Positions 10,170 through 22,739 of a stretch of 64,000 nt of DNA are shown in pieces (position 1 is the first letter of the stretch; every line of letters begins with the position of its first letter). The stretch lies in contig OZ023181.1 in NCBI GenBank assembly GCA_963995505.1, forward strand, positions 9,854,221 to 9,918,220, in the 5' to 3' direction. The notes beneath the pieces were generated by a model, which was given only the letters and a program-made list of their open reading frames with translations, was not told where the DNA came from and ran no database searches. Made by a program: the position numbers and the translations under genes. Source of the DNA: Hypericum androsaemum (Eukaryota; Streptophyta; Magnoliopsida; Malpighiales; Hypericaceae).

Positions 10170-11805
10170 GAATTCTGTGGGGACTAGGCTAATCCCTACT
10201 GATGGGGATAGGGACAATATTGGTACACCATTATTAACAAAAAAAGCTACAAATTAGGGAATATAGGTATAGAAATAATTTAAAAAGAAATAAATACCAT
10301 CAAATTACCCTAAATTACGTAACAACACTATCAATAACACCAAAAAAAACCAGAGAACAATACAATTTATGAAAATATATTTATGAAAAATAATACAATT
10401 TATGAAAATATAATTATGGGAATATTGATATCCTTGTACTCGGATATTGGTGTCCTTCTACTCTGATATTGGTGTACTTCTTCTATGATATTGGCTTTCT
10501 TCTACTCCAATATTGGTGTCCTTCTACTCTGATATTAGTTTTCTTCTTCTCTGATATTGGCTTTCTTCTTCTCTGATATTGGTATTCTTGTACTCGGATA
10601 TTGGTATCCTTCTTTTCAGATATTGGTATCCTTCTTTTCAGATATTGGTTTCCTTCGTCTATGATATTGGCCTCCTTCTACTCTGATATTGGTGTCCTTC
10701 TTCTATGATATTGATTTTCTTCTACTCGGATATTGGCGTCCTTCTACTCGGATATTGGTATCCTTGTACTCGGATATTGGTATCTTTCTTCTCGGATATT
10801 GGTTTCCTTCTTTATGATATTGGTTTCCTTCTACTTTGATATTGGTCTCATTCTTCTCTAAAACTGGTATCCTTCTGATATTCTGAACAAATACAATGCA
10901 TACTAATATTATTTCTTGTACATACCAATATGATTATAAATGCATACCAATTATAATATAGTCACATATTAATGACAAGAAATATGTGTACTAATTTTAC
11001 CTTATAGTACAACCAATACTACTTAACAAATATACCAATATCAATTAACAACCATTGTCACTCGGCAAATATACCAATAAAAAAATACCATTGTACCAAT
11101 ACAAAAATATCAATATCACTACAGAAATATACCGATATAAAAATAATAATATCACTACAGAAATATACCAATACAAAAATATTTAATTATTTAATATAAG
11201 TAACACATCACATCTATACCAATATTATGTAATGTGTATACTAATATTACTACAGAAATATACCAATACAAAAATATCGTTGTACCAATATAAAAATATC
11301 AATATCACTACATAAATATACCACTATAAAATCCACCAAATATACCAAGATGTTGGTTACGAATATCCTTCTTAATTAGGATAACTTTGTAGTGATTACA
11401 TCCATTTTGTCGATTATATCATTCAATCTGAAAAAGAACGAATCAAATTGGCATGCTCCTCCTCGTTATGTTGTCGACCGAGTCTTGCAAAGGCGAGGGC
11501 TGACAACAGTCGAGCGGTTCGTCTAGGGTTTTTGATAAAGAGAAGAGGAGAGGAGAAGAGAGGTTTTGTTTGGAGAGAGAAGGTAATCTTTTTGGTAAGT
11601 TTTTTTTTTGCTATTTCAAAAGAGGATGAGCTAAAAATTAGGGATTTTTTTTAAATCCTTAGTTGAGTTTTTATGAGTAAAAATACTATTATACCCTCGA
11701 ATGATAATAACCGTCAGATCTGAAAATGGGTTTTAAAATCAAATCCTATGGTCCAAATTTAGTCCATACCATGGGGATGACTTTTATGTAGTCCCCACTG
11801 AATCC
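10170..11805. mobile_element. Unclassified DNA element, copy A
   Basis: The ends read GAATTCTGTGGGGACTA on the left and, inverted, GGATTCAGTGGGGACTA on the right. The whole is an inverted relative of copy B at 44341-46117: the right 180 bases (11640-11805, with CCGTCAGATCTGAAAA and ATACCCTCGAATGATAA) match the left end of copy B, and the central minisatellite and ATACCAATA-rich part match too. A GC-richer stretch (11448-11600) holds a short frame that is not recognised. There is no transposase, and no convincing target duplication outside the shared GAATTC-like ends. Confidence 0.6.
10432..10880. repeat. ~24-bp minisatellite, copy A
   Basis: About 18 imperfect units of the type TTCTACTCTGATATTGG plus GTATCC or variants, with a period near 24 bases. 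The reverse complement of the same unit fills 45490-45860 in copy B. Confidence 0.85.
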
Positions 11806-12480
11806 ATATCCCGCAACCAACCCTCCTTTTTCTCTTTACTCCCCTCTCCCTTTCCCATTCCCTAGTAAGTTGAAACTTGTTAACACTTATTAGTACAAAA
11901 TTTCTTTAAAAAAATTGCAGTAGGGAGGTCACCTCCACTTTTTCCTCCACCATTTCCGCCACTTGTCACATGTCTAGGCCGACCTGCTCGTCTGTGTTTT
12001 GGGAAATATGATAAATTCGTACCTATATTGAGAATTTTTGTAGTTTTCTACCAATTATGGAAAAAAAAATCCTGGTGATGGTAGTTGTCGTAGAAGACGA
12101 GGGAGGTTGAAAAAATTACAAACAAAATAGCGAGTGATTTAAAATTTTTCCAATAAGCCAAGTTATCACTTATGCAGCTAACTCTTTGTAGTTGGTGGGT
12201 CAACGACATCGTTTGCTTACGAATGTTCGGACAACTGCCCAAGTTGTTAATTGTCAAGCTGTTGAATCGTTTGGTATTCGATTGATGCATTTTAAATCAT
12301 AATATCAAAAGTGTCAAACAATCATAAACTACCAAGTAAAAATTTCCCTATTTTTAAATACAGAAGTACAATGTAATGGAGAATACAAACATTGAGAGTG
12401 AAGACTCCCCTGATCCAGTTTATAATTAAAGAAATTCAACCTACTGATTCGTAGATGATCGATTTCTACTGGTTCTTGAA
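11806..12480. other. No gene recognised
   Basis: Pyrimidine-rich at 11820-11870, otherwise AT-rich. An 80-codon minus-strand frame (12048-12290) shows no family feature. Confidence 0.4.
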
Positions 12481-14648
12481 CCAGTATTGTGCACAATTCA
12501 ATGGAGCGCTTGGAGAATATTTCACTCCGAATCGGGGGCTACACAAGGAGACCCGTTCTCGCCCTATATATTCCTATTTGTCTCCGAGGGATTAGTTGCC
12601 CTTATCGAACAGGCCTCCTATATCCAGCTCCTCCATGGCTTGCGATTGGCTAGGTACCCTCCTAGGTATACAGTTCGGTGGAGAGGGCGACGTCTGTCTG
12701 TGTTGCCTACTATCATGGGGAGATCGAAGAAGCTAGTTTTTGGTCAGTTGGAGGGTCGGATTAAAGAGTGTATTGAAACTAGGTAAGCACGCAGTTTGTC
12801 GAGATTAGGGAGGAAAGTACTAATTAAGTCTGTGCTTCAATCAATTTCAATATATATTGTGAGTTACTTTCTTATCTCTATACACACACTAGTGATCAGG
12901 CCAAGATACACTGGCATTGGTGGAAAAAAGATGTGCAGGTCCAAGCAAGATAGGGGATTAAAGTTTATGGCGCCTCTACAATTTTAATAGAGCAATACTT
13001 GCAAAACAGGCATGGAGATTGATTAGTAATCCTAACTCACTGGCGGCCAAAATGCTTAAGATGAAGTACTATCTGAGGATACTTGTAGTGGATGCGCCGG
13101 GATATGGTAGCAGTTATACATGGAGGAGTATTCGAGAGTGTATGTCTTTCCTGAAAGGGGGATTGGAATGGAGGGTGAGAGATGGCAGGGCAATTAACAT
13201 TTGGAATGATAAGTGGATCCCAGGGACAGCTGAGGGACACCCTCGATTTCTTTCCTTAGAGCTGCAATGGGTTTCAGAATTAATGACGGAAGATGGATGG
13301 ATATTGGAGGAGTGGATTCTGAGAAGGCTTTTTAGTGAGGAGGATGTGGGGAGATCATGGCTATATAGATTAGTGTGAGAAGACCGATTGATATCTTGAG
13401 GTGGCGGTACATGGCGGATGGATGTTATTCAGTTAAGAGTGGCGATAGAGTGGATTTTAGTTGATGGTGGGGAAGTTCTAAATTGGTAGATAGGCCCAGT
13501 AGTGACACTGCCTTGGTACGAAAGTGTTGGTCTCTATCTTGTCCTCATAAGGTTCAAAATATCCTTGGCGCATTTTGGATAATAACCTCCCACTTCGAAG
13601 TAATTTAAGGCAGAGGGAAATGGATATTTAAGAGCTTTGTCTCTGCTGTGGAGAATCGGAGGAAACGATAACACACTTAATTTTTAATTGTACGTGGTCA
13701 AGGAATATTTGGGAGAAGGTGGACATTTCACTACCAGAGGGGATTTTTGTAAAGGTTGAGGACGCTTGTAGATCTTTGCTTGCCCCGACAGATAACTTTG
13801 AGTGCAGTAAGAGGGCGACAATCTTGTGGTGCATTTGGAAGCTGCGCAACTGAAAGATTTTTCTATCGGATGAAAGATGTAACCAGGAGGTGGTCCTGGA
13901 TGCAAGCATGAAGTTTCTGAGGGCCTACGTGGAAGACTGAAATGGTTACAGAAGACTTGGAAGTTATAGTGCATGACAATGGCGACCACCAGCTACAGGA
14001 TGGTTCAAGATTGATGTAGATGGCAGTTTTCATGAAGATGGCACGAGCCAGGTAGAGGTGGTAATTCGGGACGCGATGGGACAATTTGTAGCGGCATCCT
14101 CCAGGTTAGTCCCTCAGGTATGCCATCCCACTTTATTGGAAGCTATTATTGTATGGTGATGGGAGATTTGGGTGGATACAGGTGGGTTACTCTGGGGTTG
14201 TATTTTTTGGCTACTTTGTTGGGTTGGTTGTAAAAGGGGGACAATATGTAGGAATCAAATTTGTAGCGCTATCGCTAGAACGGGTTCTTACAGCGATGTA
14301 CTCTTTTTCTAATTTAGATTTATCCCGTGGGAGCGAGTTTACCGGATAGATTTTTAACGAGGCCGACGTCTGCAACTTCGTATTATGTATGAGGGATCAT
14401 TATATAATGTGGAATAGTCCTAGGAGGATAGTGTCCTCATACTGTTGTGTGCTAGGCTCTAAGATAGGTAGATATAGTAGCTTCATGGTAGGGTCAGGTA
14501 GAGAATAGTAGGATTAGGTGGATAGTAACTCTTTCATACTATTGTGCGTTGGAACTCTAGACTTTCACTATTATTATTTCGTATGTGAGCTCTTGATTGT
14601 AACTGCCAACATTTTGATTAATTAAATGAATCTATGTACCCCGAAAAA
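12481..14648 (+). mobile_element. 5'-truncated L1-type LINE
   Basis: The plus strand gives, in broken frames, the LINE reverse transcriptase motif ATQGDPFSPYIFLFVSEGL (from about 12538) and its C-terminal part (LGRKVLIKSVLQSISIYIVSYFLI, 12803-12870). It is followed by a W-rich segment (WRVRDGRAINIWNDKWIPG, 13170-13220), a zinc-binding stretch with CGESEETITHLIFNC (about 13640-13690), and an RNase H domain (GWFKIDVDGSFHEDG, 14000-14060). The end (ATTAATTAAATGAATC... then an A-rich run) is a typical plant LINE 3' end. The endonuclease and the first part of reverse transcriptase are absent, the usual result of incomplete target-primed insertion. Many stops make it dead. Confidence 0.82.
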
Positions 14649-15007
14649 AAGTTACATGTATAATGATATTAGATGTATATAAAGTAATTTACTTATAAAA
14701 AATTGCTTAAAATGATGATTGTCTGATTGGTGTATGATAATTGTAGTGTGATCACCATTCGACATGACCCCGTACGAGAAATTCCGCCTTGCTAAAAAGA
14801 GCGAGTGATATTGACCCACATCACGAAACCAATGCATTTCCCACAAGGTAGTAGCTTATTGTAATTAACAAAAAGACAAAAGGATAAAATCTACTTTACT
14901 ATTAGATGATTTCGTCTTTTGACGCACTACTATTTTATGGTTTTAAATTTTTTGGCTAGGTGAAACGTTTTAAAGATAAACAACCAAGTTCCATCACATA
15001 ATCTCAA
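14649..15007. other. No gene recognised
   Basis: A short AT-rich gap between a LINE remnant and an element with long inverted repeats. Confidence 0.4.
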
Positions 15008-15192
15008 GGAAAAATTACTCTCAAGTCCCTGCCTTTTGCTCATCCTCTCCCTAGGATTCCTGGCTTTTAGAAAATGATTGTCCCGTCCCTAAGTTTTGAT
15101 GATAATAGAGTCTCGGATCTCTGACACCGAAATATTCTATTTTCTCCGGCGAACCCCCACTTGAAAAGACTAAAATGCCCTCCCACTTAAAA
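15008..15192 (+). repeat. Left terminal inverted repeat
   Basis: Pairs with 16115-16297; by eye most positions agree over more than 120 bases near the edge, dropping inward. Confidence 0.75.
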
Positions 15193-16114
15193 AATATATA
15201 TCTTTCCTTCATCCCCTTCATTTTCTTCCTCTCCTTCACCTCCTTCATCGATTTTCTTCGACCAAAACTCTAAATCCAATCAAAAATGCAAAATCGAATT
15301 TTGGAAACTCCAAAATCAAAACTTGAAGACCACTATTTTTTAAAATCCAAGTCAATTAGAAAAAATTTAAAACTGAACAACCCTAACTTTCTAAATTCAT
15401 CGAGACAGGGGAACAAAAAAGGCCCACCTTCTTCTCTCCCACTTCTCCCTCAAAGTCAACGACCGGAGAGAGCGAAGGCCTGCCCCTAATGGACTCTGTC
15501 GGAGGTCTTGCTCTCCCTCTCCGTCCAGGTCCCGCTCTCTATCTCCCTGCGCTACGGCGTGCTCACAACCGGGGACACGTGGCGATACCCCCGACACGGT
15601 GGGTGCCAAAGATGACGATGGTGAAGAGGCCTTGTTGGTGTTGAGGCCGACGGCGAAGGACTCCTAGCGAAGACCCCAGCTATCCCGTTGGTCTTCAAGG
15701 TGGGAGGCCAAATAAACAGAGCAACAACACTTCAAAAAAAATGAGGAAGTTAGGGATTTTGGGGGACCGGGGAAATTATGAAATTTTGTGAGGATGATGG
15801 ACCGGTGAAGTGAGATGGAGAAGCGACCTATCCTCTGGGAGGGACCGGTGAATGGAGCAGGGAGAACGATTTGTGGTTTTGGGAAATTAGAGTTCTGGGA
15901 GGAGGAGGAGGAGTGTTTTTCGAATGGGATGGGACTGGTGCCTTTCGAAGGTTGGACGAGAGGGTGAGGGAGAGGCAGAGTTTTTTTTTTTTCTTGATGT
16001 TCTTGATTGCGTTCTTGATTTTGCTAAGTTTAATCTTATTTTTGGGTTGGTTTTTGGTTGTTGGAGTTTTTGGGTTGGTTTTGTCAAATGTTGAAGAAGT
16101 TGAATTTTTTTATT

Positions 16115-16297
16115 TTTTATTTAAGTGTATTTTGGTCGTTTCAAGTGGAAGTTCACTGGAGAAAAATGAATATTCCTGCTCTAGGGACCCGAGAGTCTAT
16201 TATCATCAAAACTTAGGGATGGGACAATCATTTTCCAAAAGTTAGGGACCCTAGGGGGAGGGTGACCAAAGGTCAGGGACTCGAGAGTAATTTGCCC
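16115..16297 (-). repeat. Right terminal inverted repeat
   Basis: Inverted partner of 15008-15192. Confidence 0.75.
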
Positions 16298-16433
16298 ATC
16301 AATTACTTGAGTCATCTTGTGTGTCATGTCACATCATTAATTTTATTTACGTATCATGTCACATCACTAATTTTATCCGGCTGACAATTTTTACTCCTGA
16401 TGTGGACATTATCGATCTCTTCGATCCATATTT

Positions 16434-17994
16434 GCTTTTTTTTAGAGGTAAAAGTTCTATTTTATTAATAAATAACGAAACATAGTTTATACAAAAACAG
16501 TACAAGAAAACGAGCTCGCAAAGGAGCAGGACCCATTCACCCCCAAACACAAAAATAACCCCAAAAGAAACAATAAGACTGCGGGTTCATTTCCCTGCAA
16601 GAATCCAGATAGAGAGAAAGATCTTGCCCCCCAAAGAGTCTTGTCGAACTTGACTAAAACAGTCATTTGCGAGCACGCAAGAGAGTAGAATGCCGAAGAA
16701 ATTCTTGATTGCAGTTCATAGTTTAAAAGATGGCACGATTTTTTTATTCTCATAAGCTCCACATAATCGCACCGAACAAGATAAATCAAACCTTCTTCGG
16801 CATACCACCCCTGATGCCCATCCACGTAGATCGAGCAGAAGTGATCGAACGATTTACACGCCAACATACGCCCACTTTTCCAGCAATGAAATTTGATATG
16901 CACCAAGAAAACTTACACTGTACGAAAAAATCCAGTCGGATGTTGGGGAAATAGCAGCCAACTTATCAAATAACTCATCCACTAGTAGCTCTTCATAGCT
17001 GAACAGAGAACGTCTCCAAGATAAACATCACGATCAACTCTTATCCAACCACCTTCCACATTCAGAGACTTTTGCACCTTGCTGATTTGAAATAAGATGT
17101 AAGCGCAGAAATATCTCTTTAAGCACAATCCCATCTAGCCAAGTATCACACCAGAAATGGAAGAGGTTCCCATTTCCAAGCTACAAAGTAATCTCAGACA
17201 TGAACACAGTCGAGGTTAAGTAATCTTCCTTCATAACCTTGCAGATACCGTCCCATGTACCTGCCTTGATAGCAAAAGGGATTGATAAAGTGTAGTTATT
17301 CGAGTAGTTTTAAATCCCTGCCACCATTTTTGCCCAAAACGAGGACTTGTCATTAAGACATTTACAAACCCACTTTAGGAGGAGGAGGCATTATTTTTAA
17401 TCCGAAGTCTCTCAATACCCATTCCCTCGCACTATTTTGGCCTGGTAACCAAATCCCACCCCATTCTTGATTGCTTTCTCTTCTCCTGGGTTTCCAACCA
17501 AAGGAATTTGCGAATCTTTTTTTCAAGGTAACACGCTGGCTGGAAACTTGAATAAAGGAAGGAAATAGATAGGGAGACAGACAAGACCGATCTCACAAAG
17601 GTAACACGGCCTCCAACCGACAACATACTTCCTTTCCCAGATGCCAAGCGTTGGTCAAAAATATCTTGAAGGGGCGTCCATGCGGCAAACCTATTCATAC
17701 TGCAACCAATCGACGGCCCGAGGTACTTGATTGGAAAAGCCTCTTCTTTGCACCCCCAATCCTCCAAAGAGTTTGAGAGCCAGTGTTATGGAAAATTCAC
17801 ATTGATCATAGAGGTCTTATTATAATTTATGAGATCAGGGAAAAGGATATTAAAATATTCCTAAAATTTTGCGAACTCTGCTCCCTAAATTATCCCTAAA
17901 ATATTGAGGTCTTAGTATCATCCACGTACTGGAGAAGTAAAAGTTGGTCCCGCACCCCCGGAATGGTCACCCCTTTAACCAGGTCTAGTTGGCT
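16434..17994 (-). mobile_element. L1-type LINE, minus strand, cut by an Athila-like LTR
   Basis: The minus strand begins at the LTR junction inside reverse transcriptase: FKRISQLDLVKG, then LLLLQYVDDTKT with the catalytic Asp-Asp pair. It continues at 17767-17432 with AFPIKYLGPSIG and LSVGGRVTFVRSVLS, then a W-rich zinc-finger segment (LGNGNLFHFWCDTWLDG, near 17180-17130). A degraded tail and a 3' end (TTATTAATAAAATAGAAC followed by an A run) come next to 16434. The 5' part of the element is missing to the right of 17994, where the LTR starts, and does not reappear beyond the Athila-like element, so it was lost by deletion or was never there. Confidence 0.78.
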
Positions 17995-19553
17995 GATGCG
18001 CTTGAAAAAGTTGCATTTTACCACATCATTTTGAGATTATTTAGACCCATTTTTTGAGTTTTTTAGATCGAGTCTCGTGTCTTTTGTACCATTTCTTGGT
18101 CCGTTGTCTCAAATGGTTTTACTCGTCTGTATTGTGTCTTTTGAAGGTAGGTCAAGAGTGAGGAGCAGCTGAATATGTGGAGCTTGGAGTGAGTCACGTC
18201 AAGAGGAGGCAAGCGAGGAAGAAGCTACACCAACCGAATGGAAAAATCTGCACCGAACGGTGTTTGCCTTGTGAAAACTGCCGATCGGCAAATTTTTTTT
18301 CCACAAATCCTCTAGACTCCGCAAAATTTCTCTGGTAGATTTGGCGCAGTAAAACATATGTCGATCGACCTGGAAGCAATTCTCGCGACATCTGCTGATC
18401 GGCAAAATCTTAAGGCGAACGGCGAGAAGGCCACCGAGCACCGACCTTTCTTGCCTAATGACGGATATCTCCAAACCACCGAATGTCGCCTTTGCCCACC
18501 GATCGACAAACTTGCCCAGTTTTGCCTCCAGAAATTAGATATTTTAAGGCATTTTTGGTTTTTTTGTGGCATCTAGGGTTTGGGGGATGACTCTCTATAA
18601 ATAGCCCCCAACCCCTCTCATTTTGTAAACCAAATACTTGAGACAAAAATAAGGGTTTAGTAGAAGTAGAGGGGTGTTTGGAGCAAGGAGCGGATGTGAG
18701 GTGGGTTTCGAGCGGCTCTCCACGATTGAGCTTTCTCCTTCCCTTTTCTCTTATCTTGCTCTTGTGACATTGTTATTCTATTTATGTATTATTATTGAAT
18801 GATGATGATGATGCATGAGAAGTCGTCTCTAGGTCGGGTGCCATAGTGCACCCTGCGTGACTTGGTTTCAAATGGGGCTTCATCTTGAGAGCGTGTAGTG
18901 GGTAGAATGCATAATGTTTTGGTATAACAGACCTTCGTGTTAGGATTGTGAGTGTAGAACCCTCTCCCGACCTTAGGTCCTTGCCAATTGATTGTAACCT
19001 CGCTCGAAAGACTAAATTGTCATGGGAAGAGTGGAATTACTACCTATTAGACTAGTTGTTCATGGTATGAGAACCTACATCTATGACACCGTAGGGAGGA
19101 CATCTAGTTGGCTATTAGGTGGATCATTAATTAGTAGAGTTTAGCAAGATAGCTGGTGACTCGTACACTCTTGCGAGATTTATAACTCACTTTGAGAAAG
19201 GGTGTCCATGGATTGACCCATTTGAAACCTAAAACCCGACTTTGTAGTGTGATAGACTCAGAAGGTGAAGCACCATGCCTTAGACTCACCTAGGCCCACT
19301 TGGTACTTTATAAGCCCATAAGAGACCAAGTTGCAAAGGGTTGCATGAAAACACCTAGCCCATTTCTTCTTTATTGCTATTTTTCCTGATTTCTGGTTGT
19401 CTTGGCTTATCTTTTCCCAAAAACAAACAAAAATATTTTCAACCTAATCTACTTTTTCAATTCACTAGGATGTCTTGAACCCGCTCCTTGTACTTCGATA
19501 TTTTTATACCCATACTTCTTTTATTGCATTGGGGTGTAAAAATCTTTTTGTCA
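17995..19553 (+). repeat. 5' LTR of the Athila-like element
   Basis: Begins TGATGCGCTTGAAAAAG and ends TTGTCA directly before the primer-binding site. The start closely matches the LTR start at 63075 (TGATGCGCATGAAAAAT). U3 has GC-rich palindromic boxes at 18278-18520, including CTGCCGATCGGCAAAT. A TATA box (TATAAATAG, 18596-18604) follows. The insertion cut a LINE at 17994. Confidence 0.8.
18596..18604 (+). promoter_or_regulatory. LTR TATA box
   Basis: TATAAATAG inside the 5' LTR about 600 bases from its start, preceded by the palindromic boxes; the expected position for the retrotransposon promoter. Confidence 0.6.
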
Positions 19554-19554
19554 A

Positions 19555-19573
19555 TTGGCACTGTTGCCGAGGA
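19555..19573 (+). other. Primer-binding site, Athila type
   Basis: TTGGCACTGTTGCCGAGGA, one base after the LTR. Athila-like elements carry a site near TTGGCGCCGTTGCCGGGGA, so three bases differ. Confidence 0.8.
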
Positions 19574-19670
19574 GCAGCGTCTCCCAAGGCACCTATGTTG
19601 ATTTGCTTCTAGGTTTAGGTTGACTGATTTATTAGCGCATTTAGGAGTAGATTACTAGGCAATTTTCCTC

Positions 19671-21615
19671 ATGGAAATTGAGAAGTCAAAATGGCAGGAC
19701 TACAAACTCTCTCGAAAGGAAAGAGAAGATTTTAAGGTTACCCTACTGATGCTTTCCATCCTAAAGACCACGGTACAGTTTGATGGAGAAAAGGAAAATG
19801 ATCCATAGGATCACCTTTCAAGATTTTTTATCATCTGTGATGCCTTTGAGATAAAAGAAGTACCAATAGAAAGGATTAAGGTCAGGCTATTTCCATACAC
19901 CTTGTTGGGAGAAGCAAGGAGATGGTTTGAAGGAATGAATCATGCTAGATTAACCACATGGAGGGAATTGGCCAATGCTTTCTTGGATAGATATTTCAAG
20001 TTCTCAGCAGTTAAAGGAGAGATAAAGGATATTGGCACATTCAAGCAAAGCAAACATGAATCCTTGAATGACGCATGGTGTAGGTTTAACAGGTTTAAAA
20101 GAGTCAACCCATACCACAAGTTTTCACCCCATTATCTCCTCCAGATTTTCTATTTTGGAATGGATATTCACTCCCGTGCTCATTTGGAATGGATATTCAC
20201 TCCTGTGCTCATCTGGATATTATTTCAAACTGATCTTTTGTTCAAAGGCCAATTGAGAGTGTTCTAGCAATAATGGAGGAAGTCAAAGGAGTGAACTAAT
20301 TGGGAGAGGAGAGAGCAAAAGCTATCAAGTATTTTATGCCAGGCTAAACATTTGGTTCTCACCAAGAAGATCGACGAGCTTACTAAAAGGCACTCAATTC
20401 AGGAGGAGAGGAAGTGAAACCAGTTGCCCTGGTAAGTGGTAAACATCTTCACAAGGACTTACCAGATGAAGAGCAGAAAAAGGCCTGTAACAGTGAAATT
20501 ACCCAGAGCATGAAGGCGGATAAAGCACCAGCAGAAGTACCTAAGATTTGGGACGAATTTATGGAAAGAGTAATAGCAGTGACTGCTCAACAAAACTCTC
20601 TTTTAGGAAAATTCCAGAAGCAAGATACTGCCCTATCTATCCTAGAGCGATCACTGAGGGGACACCTTGCATCTTTCCAAAATCTTAAATTTTAGGTCAC
20701 GTAGATGATGAAACATCAGATCTCGCTCGAGGCTAAAAAACAAGTTGAAAGTTGCCAGTCATCCCAGGAAGACCACTGTTCAATGTTAATGTATGGAGAG
20801 GAAGATGGCTCAGGACCACCTTGGGAGCAAGAGGAAATCTCAGATGAAAATAATCAATTGGGGGAGAAATCAGCTGTTGATAGGAACTATTTGTTTGAGG
20901 TCTATCATCGATGTTGTAAAGAATTCGAGAAGATACATTACGGCATTTCATTGGGAATGTTCATGGAACCTTGTCCGCAATTCGCCTTTCTCATGGAGCA
21001 AGAGTCAAAATTTAAGATATGCAGGGCTTTGCAAGATTATTCTATGTTGATTACAAGTACAAAGCTCTGGGTAAGAGAAATATTCTGGGAACTGTTCAAC
21101 CCTCAAGAAATAGATCCAGAAGAACATTACCTATATCAATTCAAAGAATGAATATGACCAAACCAAGAAGGAGTGGGAAGAGGCACATAAACCCTTTGAT
21201 GTTAAAAAGGTAGAAGGCCCAGGGATAATGACGTTACCTGTATCAATTCTAGGAATTCACATAGAAAAGGCTCTATGCGATTCAGGATCGTCAGTAAATG
21301 CCATCTCTACCACATTAAGAAAAAAAGCAAGTCTGGGAAACGTCACTCCTACTTTGAGAAAATTGACTCTTGCTGATGATAGATCAGAAAACCATTAGGA
21401 GTCATCAAAGATGTACCACTAGAAGAACGAAATGGCATAGTACATGTAGATTTCACTGTGATGGATCTTCCTTCGATAAGAGAAAATGTGCCTATTCTCG
21501 GTCGTTCTTTTCTTGCCTTGACAAATGGAAAGTTGAATTTTGGAAAGGGACAAACAGATATAGGAAGCTGGGGAGTAAGGCTCGCAAGGAAGCCTTCTTG
21601 AAGATGTGGGCGTGA
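19671..21615 (+). pseudogene. Athila-like gag and protease remnant
   Basis: The gag part reads TTVQFDGEKENDP, then IKVRLFPYTLLGEARRWFEG and AFLDRYFKFSAVKGEI (19770-20010), the Retrotrans_gag pattern. A frame with few features follows (20414-21151). The protease part near 21230-21370 reads ALCDSGSSVNAISTTLRK with the active-site aspartate in CDSGSS, then PTLRKLTLADD; later pieces (about 21460-21560) fit the LGRPFL region in a different frame. At least three in-frame stops and several frameshifts break it. Gag would build the particle and the protease would process it. The sequence passes straight to non-coding DNA without reverse transcriptase. Confidence 0.75.
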
Positions 21616-22739
21616 CCTGATCAGCTAGCAAGATTAAAAAGGGAAATGAGACTGGGAGGAGCAAAACTCTCGTTTAAGAGGCATTTCGGTCATAACACAA
21701 ACTTCTCTTATATGGCTAGGAAAATTTTGCTGGAAAGAAGAGACTTTGAGAGAAAAGAAATAGGAGAATTGGTATAGCTAGCCCAATCCTATGAAGAGGA
21801 AGTGGAGAGATCGACTGAGCCAATCAGCGCTATCTCGTGTTTGATCTGGAACAGTGAAAATGATCCAAGAAGCCAAGAACATTTTGAAACCATCGTGGAA
21901 GCAATTGCTTTAACCGACATAGATCCAGATCCAGAATCAGTTTGAGGCTAAGGATCTCAGTCAATCCAGGTAAGGACTATAAACTTAGCAAATTTTGGGT
22001 GATTACGATCTCTATAGTATCTGAATAATAGTATTAGGCTATGTGAACTTTTTATTTGATTGGAAGTTGAATTGGGGCAGAAGTAGGCATTAATCGCCGA
22101 TTGACAGAATACATCACCCAGCGGCGAGGTCAAGCAAAATTGCGAGTTCCTTCGAGAATAAAATTACGCAAATCTGCCGATCGGCAAAAATATTTGCTGA
22201 GGGGCGAAAAGAGAAAGGATGATATAAGGTGAGTTCGGGGGTTGCACAATCATTTTGTCACCAAGCGGTAAAAACTCGGCATAAAAAGACCTAAAACAAG
22301 CCCTCACGACTCACCTGTACACCGGTTCTCCATCCGACCTCCTACTCGTGGCCCCATCGGCCCTCGAAGCTCTCCGACGTCGTCCGCTGCTCGCATTTTC
22401 TTCTCCTCAGTTTGGACATTCGAGCTCTTGGGCTAAGGAAACCCTAACTCACTAAGAAATTTGATATTGATTTAGTGAAGGGGTTTCAGAGTTAGATTAA
22501 GCACTAGGGTAGGAATTGATCTATAAAGTGTTTGGGTTGGATATTGGATTTGTGCTTAGGGTAATCGGGATTACTGGGTTGTTGTCAGATTCTAAATTTA
22601 GCACTAATCGGTGGGATCCTTCGCCGAGCAGCATGTGAGCACCGATCGATAAAATCTCCCAACAATTGATGATTTGCCACCGAATAGCGAAAAACTTCAC
22701 TGATCGGTGAACCTGGGCAGAATGGCTGAAAGCTTTAAC
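21616..22739 (+). other. Non-coding spacer with a palindromic box and promoter-like words
   Basis: After a gag-pol tail-like stretch to about 21945 there is no frame. CTGCCGATCGGCAAAA (22174-22189) repeats a palindromic box of the 5' LTR (18278-18293), and GCATAAAAAGACC (near 22278) follows at a spacing that could be a TATA-like element. This may be an internal promoter for the next ORF; that is inference. Confidence 0.4.

Larger units (their letters stand above)
15008..16297. mobile_element. Mutator-like element with ~185-bp inverted repeats
   Basis: The first ~185 bases (15008-15192) and the last ~180 (16115-16297) are inverted copies. Both read ATTACTCTC(A/G)AGTCCCT at the edge, then GAAAATGATTGTCCC and AGTTTTGATGATAATAGA. 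Long inverted repeats around unrelated GC-rich sequence are characteristic of plant Mutator-like elements and Pack-MULEs. The inside (about 15200-16110) is GC-rich at 15400-15980 and unlike its surroundings; its frames match no family I recognise. The flanks (TAATCTCAA and ATCAATTAC) do not form a clear 9-bp duplication, so exact ends are uncertain by a few bases. Confidence 0.72.

Noticed and set aside
10432..10880. Possible coding tandem repeat
   Set aside because: Unit lengths vary and frames are closed by stops; it is a minisatellite inside a DNA element.
14999..16306. A 9-bp target duplication around the element at 15008-16297
   Set aside because: TAATCTCAA and ATCAATTAC do not match; the element call rests on the inverted repeats alone.
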